Assembly (NCBI GenBank): GCA_900556545.1
Contig: USPE01000033.1
Span: 1-11,767, forward strand
Length of the DNA stretch: 11,767 bases
Source: an uncultured Peptococcaceae bacterium
GTDB lineage: Bacteria > Bacillota > Peptococcia > Peptococcales > Peptococcaceae
Direction of reading: 5' to 3'
Shown: piece by piece, positions 1-6,990 of the stretch
Layout: each line of letters opens with the position of its first letter
Position numbering within the stretch: the first letter of the stretch is position 1
The notes under the pieces: generated by a model
Databases searched by the model: none
The model's input: only the letters and a program-made list of their open reading frames with translations
What the model was told of the DNA's origin: nothing
Made by a program: the position numbers and the translations under genes

Positions 1-100
1 TTGTAGGCATAGCTCACCTGTTTCCCACCATTATAGTTGATGTTGTTCACTAAATCCAGCGGGCTGTAGGCATATTGGGTTACCAGACCGTCTTTGTCAA
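1..100 (-). pseudogene. Fragment of a second rhs (YD-repeat) gene, running off the left edge
   Basis: Read on the minus strand, this encodes DKDGLVTQYAYSPLDLVN and the following YD-repeat residues. It aligns base for base with 6050-6149 of the main rhs gene, with only four differences (window positions 51, 63, 70 and 96), one of which changes Gly to Ala. The homology stops sharply at about 100/101, where an IS3-type transposase remnant is joined in the same frame. The piece therefore lacks the 5' part of rhs and continues leftward out of the window, where a further rhs core and a displaced toxin tip may follow. Such partial copies downstream of an intact rhs are typical of rhs loci that have exchanged tips. 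The homology is certain; what lies beyond the edge is unknown. Confidence 0.85.
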
Positions 101-430
101 CAGTCACTAAACATACTTTCCCGTCCTAACAGAAGATTTCGGTAATATCGGTAAACCATTTTTCATTTAGTTTATCTGCCTAAAAGTTTTGTGCAACCAA
201 GTTTTTTTTGGTTTTTCTGCTGCTTTGTTTGCTTTTATAATGCTTTTTAGACGTTGTTTTTTATGAATCAGTAAATAATTTTCTTTACAAATACAATAGA
301 AAGTTCGGATGTTTCTTGTATAGCCATGATAATTCTTTAGTAACAGATAAATGCTTTGTACGCCGTAGTGAGCGTTCTCCGATTCTTCCTGTATGATTTG
401 ATACATTTTCGCCGGAAGGAACTCTGTTTT
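101..430 (-). pseudogene. Decayed IS3-type transposase (OrfB) remnant
   Basis: The minus strand from about 430 to 167 reads KTEFLPAKMYQIIQEE, then AHYGVQSIYLLLKN and ENYLLIHKKQRLKS. This resembles the helix-turn-helix-like IS3 OrfB segment usually written as YGYRRI, then LLIRKKQR. At the A8 tract (complement of 202-209) the frame shifts, and the continuation reads NLVAQNF, stop, ADKLNEKWFTDITEIFC, stop, DGKVCLVTV. The TDITEI block with the first catalytic Asp of the DDE triad is characteristic of IS3-type transposases. Two in-frame TAG codons (180-182 and 126-128) and the frameshift show the gene is dead. The rest of the DDE domain has been replaced by rhs sequence at about position 100. No element ends were recognised. 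The IS3 assignment is from motif recognition only. Confidence 0.65.
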
Positions 431-505
431 CTACATTTTTTCCATTTTATTATTTTCCCGCGGGTTTGGATCTACTTTTATTTTAACACTCCAATCTTCA
501 ACCAC

Positions 506-1036
506 TTAGATATTTCTCCCATCATAAATAAAAAGATTTCCACTATGTTCAAGTAATTTCAATTTTTTCAACTGTTGTTTTTGAGGTTCATCGACATATA
601 GGTGATATTTTCTTTGTAAAAACAAGTCTATCTTTTCAAAATCCTCTTTTTTCCGATAATTAAAACCGTTCTCATATAAAGATTCATCAATTAATTTTTC
701 TGGCTCAATATCACCTAAAATCAATTGTGGTTTCAAAGTATTTGCCACTTCGCTTTCCATCCATAAAACTTGAGCAAGCATTTCCCCAGCTTCAAATAAT
801 TCTATAAAAAATAATTCTTTAAAACGACTACAAATCAAAATTTTTCCTGAATATTTTTGTGAGTAAAACTCACCTCTCCTCTCTGCATCACTCATCCGAT
901 CAGAAATAGGATAATAACTAATATATGACTTACCTACGATTAAAACTTCCACATCTAATTCTTGGGCATCTCTAATAATATCTTTCTCTTGATTATTTTT
1001 GGGAATATGAATACTCACAAATTTTTCATTGTACAT
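506..1036 (-). CDS. Hypothetical 176-aa protein, possible orphan immunity protein
   Basis: The ATG at 1036 is preceded by TTAGAGGT about nine bases upstream, and the frame stays open for 176 codons to TAA at 506. The product is acidic/basic mixed and soluble, with no signal peptide or membrane segment. It begins MYNEKFVSIHIPKNNQEKD, contains a hydrophobic strand-rich middle (VEVLIVGKSYISYYP, then GKILICSRFKELFFIELFEA) and ends with a Lys-rich helix and LFIYDGRNI. I do not recognise the family. It sits between a decayed rhs/IS remnant and the immunity gene of the main rhs, is AT-rich like rhs cargo, and is on the same strand, so an orphan immunity gene left from an earlier toxin tip is a reasonable inference. 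A box TCATGAATAATTTAG lies 51 bases upstream of the start and recurs upstream of the LytTR gene. Confidence 0.7.
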   Translation of the reverse strand: MYNEKFVSIHIPKNNQEKDIIRDAQELDVEVLIVGKSYISYYPISDRMSDAERRGEFYSQKYSGKILICSRFKELFFIELFEAGEMLAQVLWMESEVANTLKPQLILGDIEPEKLIDESLYENGFNYRKKEDFEKIDLFLQRKYHLYVDEPQKQQLKKLKLLEHSGNLFIYDGRNI

Positions 1037-1086
1037 AAATTGATACCTCTAAGTTTATAGATAATTAATATTGACATACTACTTCT

Positions 1087-1101
1087 CTAAATTATTCATG
1101 A
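1087..1101 (-). promoter_or_regulatory. TCATGAATAATTTAG box upstream of the 176-aa gene
   Basis: This 15-base sequence lies 51 bases before the ATG at 1036. It differs by two bases from the minus-strand copy at 11629-11643 (58 bases before the LytTR gene) and by one base from a plus-strand copy at 2026-2040. The similar distance from two start codons suggests a regulator site or promoter element. Its function is inferred only. Confidence 0.35.
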
Positions 1102-1476
1102 GGATGTAATCCTCACTATAATAATTCAATTTTTGAATTTTGAACCAATACGTAACGCCATATGAACAAAACTCATCCGAAAAGGAAATAATGTCCCTCC
1201 TGTTGTTACTAATTTGCTGTCAAAGTTCTTTACCATTGTTATTCCGACTTCGGCTGTACTTCGCTGTTTTTTTCTAATATTTCATAGAATAATCTTTATA
1301 AGAGCAGCTGCTACAAAGCTTGAATATTCTATATCCTACTGAATGCATGACCTTAACAGCAACTTTAAGTTAATGATATCTATGTGCTATTTCTCATCGT
1401 TACAAATAAAATCAGTCTAAACCAATTAAATTTGATTGAATGCACACCATATCTTTTCGTCATTGCTTCCCCCCTT

Positions 1477-1484
1477 TTTCTGAA
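1477..1484. repeat. Target-site duplication, left copy (TTTCTGAA)
   Basis: This octamer abuts the left inverted repeat of the element at 1485-1728. The same octamer abuts the right end. Removing the element and one copy restores a continuous sequence across the insertion site. Confidence 0.85.
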
Positions 1485-1728
1485 GGTAGTGTCAAATTTA
1501 TATACCTAAAACTGGCTCACCCCCAGTAAAATCAATGGTTTCAGAGGCTATGAGCCTTTACTTCCCCTTTCTTTGGCTTAAGTACCCCCAATTTTACGTT
1601 GGAAAACCAGTCAAGATCGGGCTGAAAGCCCGCTAGATTCAACCTTGACGTGGTTTTCATAAGTAAAATATAATCGGCTAAGCCAACGGAAAAGGATACG
1701 ATTTTTTCATACGCTACCTGACACTATC
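1485..1728. mobile_element. 244-bp MITE-like element with 8-bp target duplication
   Basis: The ends are GGTAGTGTCA (1485-1494) and TGACACTATC (1719-1728), inverted repeats matching at 9 of 10 bases. They are flanked on both sides by the identical octamer TTTCTGAA (1477-1484 and 1729-1736), an exact target-site duplication. The interior is largely self-complementary: 1562-1580 pairs with 1679-1696 (core TTGGCTTA/TAAGCCAA), 1591-1615 pairs with 1644-1669 with few mismatches, and the apex 1618-1632 is a CGGGCT-gaa-AGCCCG hairpin. A smaller AGGCT/AGCCT hairpin sits at 1545-1556. It has no transposase gene, so it would depend on one elsewhere. An 8-bp duplication fits IS256/Mutator-type transposition, but that family assignment is inference. 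The element structure itself is directly visible. Confidence 0.85.
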
Positions 1729-1736
1729 TTTCTGAA
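1729..1736. repeat. Target-site duplication, right copy (TTTCTGAA)
   Basis: This octamer abuts the right inverted repeat of the element at 1485-1728 and is identical to 1477-1484. The exact match suggests a fairly recent insertion. Confidence 0.85.
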
Positions 1737-2014
1737 TGTTCACAAAGCCAAACTTATAGATATACTCTTTTATCAAAAGCATCCCCTGTATTGGCAGCTA
1801 AACCACCTCCGTTAAAATTCAATTTTAATTACTTGTTGTTTTCTACTACGCGTTGTTAATATAGTCATATTAGACTTCACCTTTGTTTTAATTTGGCTTT
1901 ATCATCTAAACTTTAGCAAATTCGAAATCTTTGTTCTATACAATCTTTCTTTATTTTTCAGATAAATACGGAAAACTGTTAAAAACATAGTAACTATACA
2001 ATTTCCAACCCAGT

Positions 2015-2040
2015 GGAATAAATTATCATGAATAATTCAG
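2015..2040 (+). repeat. Copy of the AATTATCATGAATWATTCAG motif
   Basis: The plus strand here matches the minus strand of 11629-11655 at about 24 of 27 aligned bases with one gap. The 20-base core is identical except for one A/T difference. It lies about 30 bases beyond the end of the immunity gene, with no gene directly downstream in this orientation. It may be a regulator site carried over by rearrangement; its function is unknown. Confidence 0.4.
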
Positions 2041-2068
2041 TGCTACTATTTTCTACCTATGGATGTCT

Positions 2069-3523
2069 TTATCCATTAAAACACCTTACAAATCGTTGGT
2101 AGACATCATCATAAATGCTACAAGGCTCTTTTAACGGTAACTCTGATACAGAATAAACATATAGTTTATTTTGAGATATTTGAATTGCTTCTATAAATTC
2201 ATTTTTTTTACAAAATTCAATTTTTTGTATAATTTTTCCTTCCAAATCAACTGTTAAAATTTTACTATTACGCCAAACACCTTGATTATCAAAACTTTTA
2301 TTCCAAACTATATAAAATACATCCTTATTTACAAACAAGCTAATAAAATCATACGTTGAACTAAATATTGTATCAAACGTGATAAGAAAATCTGAACTAT
2401 TACTGGATTTAAATCCACTTCCTCCTTCTGGTAATCGCTCAAACCAATAATCAATTCCATTATGATTGCCTAGCCAATTACATATAGGATATAGAAATTT
2501 TCTCTCTATTGAATAATTTTCAAAACGTGCATTATCAAATTTCACTAAAAAATATTCTGAATCAAATACATTTTCAAAACCATAAGCTCTTCGTTCTGAT
2601 CCTATCTCTTTTTTGATAATAGCACGATACACTCCCTCTAACTGATCAAAAAACTCTATTTGTATACTTAACTCTTTCGAATATAATAATTCTCCCGTAT
2701 AAGAATATTCTTTGATGCTACTGCTAGTAACATAATAAAAACTATTTTCTTCCATTATAAACCAGTACAAAACATCATAGGACTGTGCTATTTCTCTGCA
2801 CCAAATAACAGCATCATTTTGAATCAAATATACCTTTCTACTATGTTTTGAACTTATTTTATTATCTAATAAGTTTTTCTTTAACTCTTCCCAGCTAAGT
2901 TTTTCCTGCACTTTTGAAAGTGTCGATAATAATAGGTATCCATTCTTTCCCTCCATAATTGTCCCCAATTTCAAATCGCCAAATATTCCCCAGCTACATT
3001 CCCCAAGATATTCCCCCCAAATTGGTTTAAATTCCAAATCGGTACAAAGCAATATATGATTTTCACCGGATTGCATATCAATTTCCAAATCAAAATACAA
3101 CCTATTTATTGTACAATATTTTAATTGTGCTGTGAAAGCACCCTTTACTTCTACTCTTTTCTCAACGATATCTATCGATGGTAAGATGGCATATACATCA
3201 AGTTCTCTAAAACTTTTTTCTTTCGAGATAAAAATCAAATTATTTTCAGAGCAAACATTGGATATCTGCATATGTCCACAATCATCACTAAAAAACGTCT
3301 TTTCCCATCTTTTTGTAATATTTTCTAATAATACAGGACTCTCTTTTGCATTAGGAATAATTTTTCTTTCTAATTCTTCATAGACAGACCATCCTATAAG
3401 AACATCTTTTTCCTCATTAATGCACTTTCTTTTATCAAAACCCATTATCTCATCTACATCCAACATCGATTTGTTTTCTATAATCACTTTATGATTAATG
3501 ATTCTAAGCAAAAAATTATTCAC
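2069..3523 (-). CDS. Putative immunity protein for the adjacent Rhs toxin tip (484 aa)
   Basis: The start is GTG at 3523, with AGGAGG five bases upstream, so this site is convincing despite the non-ATG codon. The gene begins about 100 bases after the rhs stop codon on the same strand and shares its AT-rich composition, the standard position of an immunity gene next to an Rhs tip. The product has no signal peptide or membrane span and would be cytosolic, fitting neutralisation of a toxin that acts inside cells. It is rich in aromatic residues and short alternating strands separated by turns (for example KVYLIQNDAVIWCREIAQ, DVLYWFIMEENSFYYVTSSS, GVYRAIIKK). This suggests a beta-rich, possibly propeller-like fold. 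I do not recognise a named family. At 484 aa it is larger than most immunity proteins. The immunity role rests on context; the coding call is firm. Confidence 0.75.
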   Translation of the reverse strand: MNNFLLRIINHKVIIENKSMLDVDEIMGFDKRKCINEEKDVLIGWSVYEELERKIIPNAKESPVLLENITKRWEKTFFSDDCGHMQISNVCSENNLIFISKEKSFRELDVYAILPSIDIVEKRVEVKGAFTAQLKYCTINRLYFDLEIDMQSGENHILLCTDLEFKPIWGEYLGECSWGIFGDLKLGTIMEGKNGYLLLSTLSKVQEKLSWEELKKNLLDNKISSKHSRKVYLIQNDAVIWCREIAQSYDVLYWFIMEENSFYYVTSSSIKEYSYTGELLYSKELSIQIEFFDQLEGVYRAIIKKEIGSERRAYGFENVFDSEYFLVKFDNARFENYSIERKFLYPICNWLGNHNGIDYWFERLPEGGSGFKSSNSSDFLITFDTIFSSTYDFISLFVNKDVFYIVWNKSFDNQGVWRNSKILTVDLEGKIIQKIEFCKKNEFIEAIQISQNKLYVYSVSELPLKEPCSIYDDVYQRFVRCFNG

Positions 3524-3527
3524 GATA

Positions 3528-3533
3528 CCCTCC
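3528..3533 (-). promoter_or_regulatory. Strong ribosome-binding site deciding the GTG start of the immunity gene
   Basis: The minus strand reads AGGAGG followed by GTATC and then GTG. The full anti-16S match at normal spacing supports GTG at 3523 as the start and indicates strong immunity translation. Confidence 0.8.
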
Positions 3534-3542
3534 TAAAATAAT

Positions 3543-3589
3543 GCTGTTGGAGAACCATCCTACTATAGATACTATGATTCACCAACAGC
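3543..3589 (-). other. Stem-loop between the toxin tip and the immunity gene
   Basis: Positions 3543-3558 and 3574-3589 form 16-base arms with two imperfect pairs, the outer eight bases (GCTGTTGG/CCAACAGC) being perfect, around a 15-base loop. In the minus-strand transcript the stem ends about 12 bases before the AGGAGG of the immunity gene and is followed by ATTATTTTA, a weak T-rich stretch. It could act as a partial terminator, an RNA processing site or a stabiliser that sets toxin-to-immunity expression. Which of these applies cannot be told from sequence. Confidence 0.6.
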
Positions 3590-3627
3590 TTTATTATCTA
3601 TACTTCATTTTTAAGAGAACATGTCTA

Positions 3628-4466
3628 CTAAAATACCAAATTTACACCAACTTCTTTTAATAGAGACATATTTTCTTGCGCCCATTTCTTCAAAACACTT
3701 CCGGTAACTACTACCACAGGCCCATCATTGGTAGCCCCAGCACCGAATGTAACTAGATCTTCTGCTAATGTTGCAATTAACAAACCTATAGCTACAGTTG
3801 CTTTTACATTCTCTTCTCTAAGCTTCTCAGCTCGGCTAGCATAAATATGAGCAACCGAACCTGGTTGATACTGTGTAGAACAATTATCGTAGGTGAAAAA
3901 ATACCCAATCATACCAGGCTGATTTATTCTGAAACGATAATTTAAATATATTTGTTTGTCGGCCCCCATCAATGGTAGTTTTACTTTTTGATTATCATCA
4001 ACATTTGTTATTATAGGTCCCTTTTCATAAGTTTCATTTTTTAAATATTTATCTAAAGATTCTTTAAATTCACTATCTGAATACCAATTAGGTTTTACCT
4101 CCCATATAAACTGTCCTAAAGCTATGTCTATTTCATATTTTCCCTCATATTTTTTTTCTAATTCAGGATATTTCCCATTTCCCATTTTTTCATAAATATC
4201 TTTTGCTGCTAGAATTTGAGTTATTTCATGAAAAGAAATATACGCAGATTGTAAAAAAGTATTTTCCGCTTTTAACTCGGCATCAATTGTTTTCTTATTT
4301 AAATCGATACTTAAATTCTTTTCTACCCAATCCAAAACATCTTTTTTCCCCTGCGGTGTTGCTGTTGTTAAGTTAACCAATAAAACCAAATTAGCAACAT
4401 TTTCTTGACTTAGAGTACCTTCAGAATGTAAATATGATAAAATATTTAAAACTTCTACTGATGCTT
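3628..4466 (-). other. Rhs toxin tip, candidate PD-(D/E)XK-like nuclease domain (about 279 aa)
   Basis: This is the C-terminal variable region, starting directly after the core motif YVDPLGEA at residue 841 of the C-terminal frame. The base composition drops visibly from balanced to AT-rich at this point. The tip contains a helix SFHEITQILAAKDIYEKM (His921, Glu922), then KYEIDIALGQFIWEVKP. Asp955, Glu964 and Lys966 in that segment form a D-x8-E-x-K pattern with hydrophobic strands around it, the active-site signature of PD-(D/E)XK nucleases. A hydrophobic stretch follows at about 1064-1076 (ATVAIGLLIATLA), then EDLVTFGAGATNDG. A DNase or RNase role is inferred from this motif alone. The hydrophobic segment leaves a membrane-interacting role possible. 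Confidence 0.55.
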
Positions 4467-6990
4467 CACCCAGCGGATCCACATACAAAATAGGGTTATT
4501 CTGCACATAGGTGTATTGTACCATACTCTGCGGATTGCGTACATTACCTTTCACAGGGTCCACTGCCATAAACCGTTTGTCACCCAGTTTATTGCCCTTG
4601 GTGCTGCCGTGTTTATCTGCTGTATCATACATTCTGGCCTTGGCATAGTACATCCCCAGTACAGAATCCCGTTCATGGCCGGTATAGTTTTTCACCAAAT
4701 CCAGTTCTCTGGTGCCGCATTTTAAAACTGCATTATGGGTAATATTACCCCACTCATCATAGCTGGTCCAGCTGGTCACTCTCTGGGTTACATCACTGGT
4801 TAAGAATTCACTGCTGCCCATATGGTCCATATGGTAGTACAGTGGGATTTCACCCTTCTCTGTTGTTACACTGGCAGAACCGTTTGGAATGGTATAGGCT
4901 GTTACACCCAGCTTGTCTGTACCATATACATAACGGTAGGTTAAGCCTTCGTCATACAGCTCATACTCCATCAGGTTTTCCTGTGCAGCAGAGTTATAGT
5001 CAATCACAAAGTCTTTGATCACATGACTGGTTTTATTCAGTTCCGGTTTTGTCGCTACTTCTTCTGCCGGTTTCTTACTCTTAACCTTTTTCTTATTGGT
5101 ATCGGCATCGGCAATGATTTCACTGTCCATTCCATCCTGCGCCGTTACCTGTTCCAATGCTGCAGCTGTTACATCATGATACCCATAGGCATTTTTCTTA
5201 ATCAGCCATTCATTGGTTACCAAAATGCCCAGTCCATTAAAGTGATAGATACTCTGTTCACCAATATCGTTGATGCCTTTTACCATCCGATTGGTTTCAT
5301 CATATTCATAGCTGCCTGCTACCAGGTGTTTCTTATTTTTGTTGTAAACTTTTTCTGTAATATTGCCCCGTTTGTCATAGCTGTAATCAGTCCATGTTTT
5401 CCAACCATCATCGGTTTTGGTGGTAATCTGGTTCAGATTATTCAGCTTATAGTCCACTTTTACATTATTACTGTTCCATTCATAGGTCAGATTCCCCAGG
5501 CTATCATACTGATAGTTGCGGGTTTCATTGCCATGGTCTTCATGGGATTTTACCAAACGGTTCAGCGCATCATACTGATATGCCCAGTCTTCTTTGGCCT
5601 GTCCCTGTCCATTGCCGCGCTTATACTCACTGAGCATATTCCCGTAAGCATCATAGGTATAGGTATGCTTGATGGTTTTCAAATCTTTCTGACTTGGGTC
5701 AATATCATAAATTTTTACCACATTGCCCATGCAGTCATATTCATTTTCCGTTACCCAACCATTTGGATAGCTCTGCTTGGTGACACGGCGCATGCCATCA
5801 TAATCATAACTGGTTACATTGCCGTTATTGCTTTCGGTTACCGTTTTCAGGTTCTGCACCAGGTCATAGGTATAACTTACTACGGTGTTATCCGGATATT
5901 TGATGGTACTTTCATTACCCACTTCATCATAGGTGTATTCTACCACACGATTCTTATGGTCGGTTACTTTGGTCAGCTGTCTCAACAAGTCTACTTCATA
6001 GGTTGTGGTTCCCAGCCAGTCTTCCATCTGTACCAGTTCGCCAACTTTGTTGTAGGCATAGCTCACCTGTTTCCCACCATTATAGTTGATGTTGTTCACC
6101 AAATCCAGCGGACTGTAGCCATATTGGGTTACCAGACCGTCTTTATCAATCTGTTCAATCAGGTTGCCATTACCGTCATATTTGTAGCTTACCTGATTGT
6201 TTTCCGCGTCAATGATGGTGGTCACCAAACCACGGCCATCATAGCTGTATAAGGTGATTTCATGTTCGTCTACCTTATCCTGACTGTCTACACGGTGTAG
6301 GTCTGCTTTTACCAAGTTGCCAACTTTATCATAGGTAAATTTGGCGCTGGTGCCTAAAGCATCAATGGTTTCTACCACATTTCCATTGCCGTCCAATACA
6401 TACTGGGTGCGGTTGCCGTTGCGGTCAGTCACAGCAGTCATATTGCCCAGCTTGTCATATTCATAACTTTCACTGTTGCCATCAGGCCCTGTTGTTTTAG
6501 TCAGTCTGTCTAATGGGTCATACTCATAGGTGGTAGTACCATCCGGTGTGGTCATACTGGTGGTATTGCCATTGCCGTCATAGGTATAGCTGGTTTCATA
6601 CCCTTCGGCATCGGTCACCTTGGTCACTTCGCCCCGCTCATTGTATTCATAGGCAGTTACGCCTCCACGGGCATCGGTCATGGTTACTACCCTATGCATT
6701 TCATCATAGGTGAAGGTGGTCGCAAACCCTTTGGCATTGGTCATGCTCACTAAAAGACCATCGGCATCATAGGTATAATTGGTTTCTGCTCCTTCTTCAT
6801 CTACGGATTTCACCAGTCTGCCATCGGCATCATATACCACGCTGGCTGTGTTTCCCTCTGCATTGATTTTTGCAATGGCACGGTTTAAGGCATCATAGCG
6901 ATATTCGGTGCGGTTCTGGTTCCCGTCAATTTCCGCTGTGGTGTTGCCCTGGGCATCATATTGCAAAGGTATAGCCTTCACTGTCCACAT
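3628..6990 (-). CDS. Rhs C-terminal half: YD repeats, Rhs core and toxin tip (out of frame with the N-terminal half)
   Basis: This 1,120-codon frame continues the rhs gene whose first half lies at 6956-10486. Residues about 10-620 are YD repeats of the YxYDxxGNxxxxxD type. A charged linker (DADTNKKKVKSKKPAEE) follows at about 645-665. Residues about 718-841 are the Rhs core (YYHMDHMGSSEFLTS, YDEWGNI, NYTGHERDSVLGMYYAKARM, then VDPVKGN), ending in YVDPLGEA. Residues 842-1120 are an AT-rich toxin tip. The ATG at 6990 is only the first Met in this frame and has no Shine-Dalgarno sequence. The natural reading would enter from the other frame at about 6957. If not rejoined, this half has no signal peptide and its expression is doubtful. 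Rhs cores normally form a shell around the tip and release it by self-cleavage near the DPxG region. Confidence 0.85.
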   Translation of the reverse strand: MWTVKAIPLQYDAQGNTTAEIDGNQNRTEYRYDALNRAIAKINAEGNTASVVYDADGRLVKSVDEEGAETNYTYDADGLLVSMTNAKGFATTFTYDEMHRVVTMTDARGGVTAYEYNERGEVTKVTDAEGYETSYTYDGNGNTTSMTTPDGTTTYEYDPLDRLTKTTGPDGNSESYEYDKLGNMTAVTDRNGNRTQYVLDGNGNVVETIDALGTSAKFTYDKVGNLVKADLHRVDSQDKVDEHEITLYSYDGRGLVTTIIDAENNQVSYKYDGNGNLIEQIDKDGLVTQYGYSPLDLVNNINYNGGKQVSYAYNKVGELVQMEDWLGTTTYEVDLLRQLTKVTDHKNRVVEYTYDEVGNESTIKYPDNTVVSYTYDLVQNLKTVTESNNGNVTSYDYDGMRRVTKQSYPNGWVTENEYDCMGNVVKIYDIDPSQKDLKTIKHTYTYDAYGNMLSEYKRGNGQGQAKEDWAYQYDALNRLVKSHEDHGNETRNYQYDSLGNLTYEWNSNNVKVDYKLNNLNQITTKTDDGWKTWTDYSYDKRGNITEKVYNKNKKHLVAGSYEYDETNRMVKGINDIGEQSIYHFNGLGILVTNEWLIKKNAYGYHDVTAAALEQVTAQDGMDSEIIADADTNKKKVKSKKPAEEVATKPELNKTSHVIKDFVIDYNSAAQENLMEYELYDEGLTYRYVYGTDKLGVTAYTIPNGSASVTTEKGEIPLYYHMDHMGSSEFLTSDVTQRVTSWTSYDEWGNITHNAVLKCGTRELDLVKNYTGHERDSVLGMYYAKARMYDTADKHGSTKGNKLGDKRFMAVDPVKGNVRNPQSMVQYTYVQNNPILYVDPLGEASVEVLNILSYLHSEGTLSQENVANLVLLVNLTTATPQGKKDVLDWVEKNLSIDLNKKTIDAELKAENTFLQSAYISFHEITQILAAKDIYEKMGNGKYPELEKKYEGKYEIDIALGQFIWEVKPNWYSDSEFKESLDKYLKNETYEKGPIITNVDDNQKVKLPLMGADKQIYLNYRFRINQPGMIGYFFTYDNCSTQYQPGSVAHIYASRAEKLREENVKATVAIGLLIATLAEDLVTFGAGATNDGPVVVVTGSVLKKWAQENMSLLKEVGVNLVF
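6050..6149 (-). repeat. Donor-like copy of the 100-bp rhs segment found at 1-100
   Basis: Base for base this differs from 1-100 at only four of 100 positions, and both copies are on the same strand. The similarity is far above that between ordinary neighbouring YD repeats, so it reflects gene duplication or tip exchange. The direct repeats, 6 kb apart, are a potential substrate for recombination that would remove the current tip, the immunity gene and everything between. Confidence 0.85.
6951..6962 (-). other. Frame break inside rhs (one YD repeat is 5 nt short)
   Basis: On the minus strand, EGYTFA is encoded up to GCA, followed by a single A and then TATGATGCCCAG (YDAQ). The neighbouring repeats have the spacing GYxxxYxYD, so six bases (Tyr plus one residue) are expected between GCA and TATGAT, and only one is present. 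The net loss of five bases puts the first half into TGA at 6956-6958. A simple explanation is slippage between two TATGA units. There is no homopolymer at the site. Confidence 0.7.

Larger units (their letters stand above)
1037..2068. other. 1-kb region without a convincing gene
   Basis: No long open frame exists on either strand. Short minus-strand frames are present but unconvincing: a 36-codon frame from 1236 to 1126 (MVKNFDSKLVTTGGTLFPF and onward), a 27-codon frame starting MTKRYGVHSIKFNWF just left of the MITE behind a G-rich tract, and an 18-codon frame starting at 1782 (MLLIKEYIYKFGFVNIQ) that runs into the MITE. A GGAGGTGG site at about 1804-1811 lies about 20 bases before that last ATG, too far for a normal start. 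These may be ruins of a gene broken before or by the insertion at 1485-1728. Around 2015-2040 there is a near copy of a motif found upstream of the LytTR gene. I see no tRNA, no rRNA and no clear terminator after the immunity gene. Confidence 0.55.

Noticed and set aside
356..556. Plus-strand open frame of 66 codons
   Set aside because: It overlaps the transposase remnant and the end of the 176-aa gene antisense, with low-complexity Phe/Tyr-rich translation and no supported start.
1126..1236. Short minus-strand frame MVKNFDSKLVTTGGTLFPF and onward
   Set aside because: Only 36 codons, no clear ribosome site, and no family recognised. It might be a gene ruin but cannot be supported as a gene.
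5023..6252. Long plus-strand open frame of 409 codons, hydrophobic and repetitive
   Set aside because: It is the antisense of the YD repeats; the periodic Tyr-Asp codons remove stops on the other strand. It has no ribosome site and no family resemblance. The same applies to plus-strand frames at 4516-4725, 7475-7861, 7546-7746, 7786-8103, 8411-8854, 9301-9510 and 9684-9890, and the minus-strand frame at 8362-8598.
6951..6990. Programmed ribosomal frameshift joining the two rhs halves
   Set aside because: No slippery heptamer or homopolymer is present, and the repeat is physically shorter than its neighbours by five bases, which points to a deletion.
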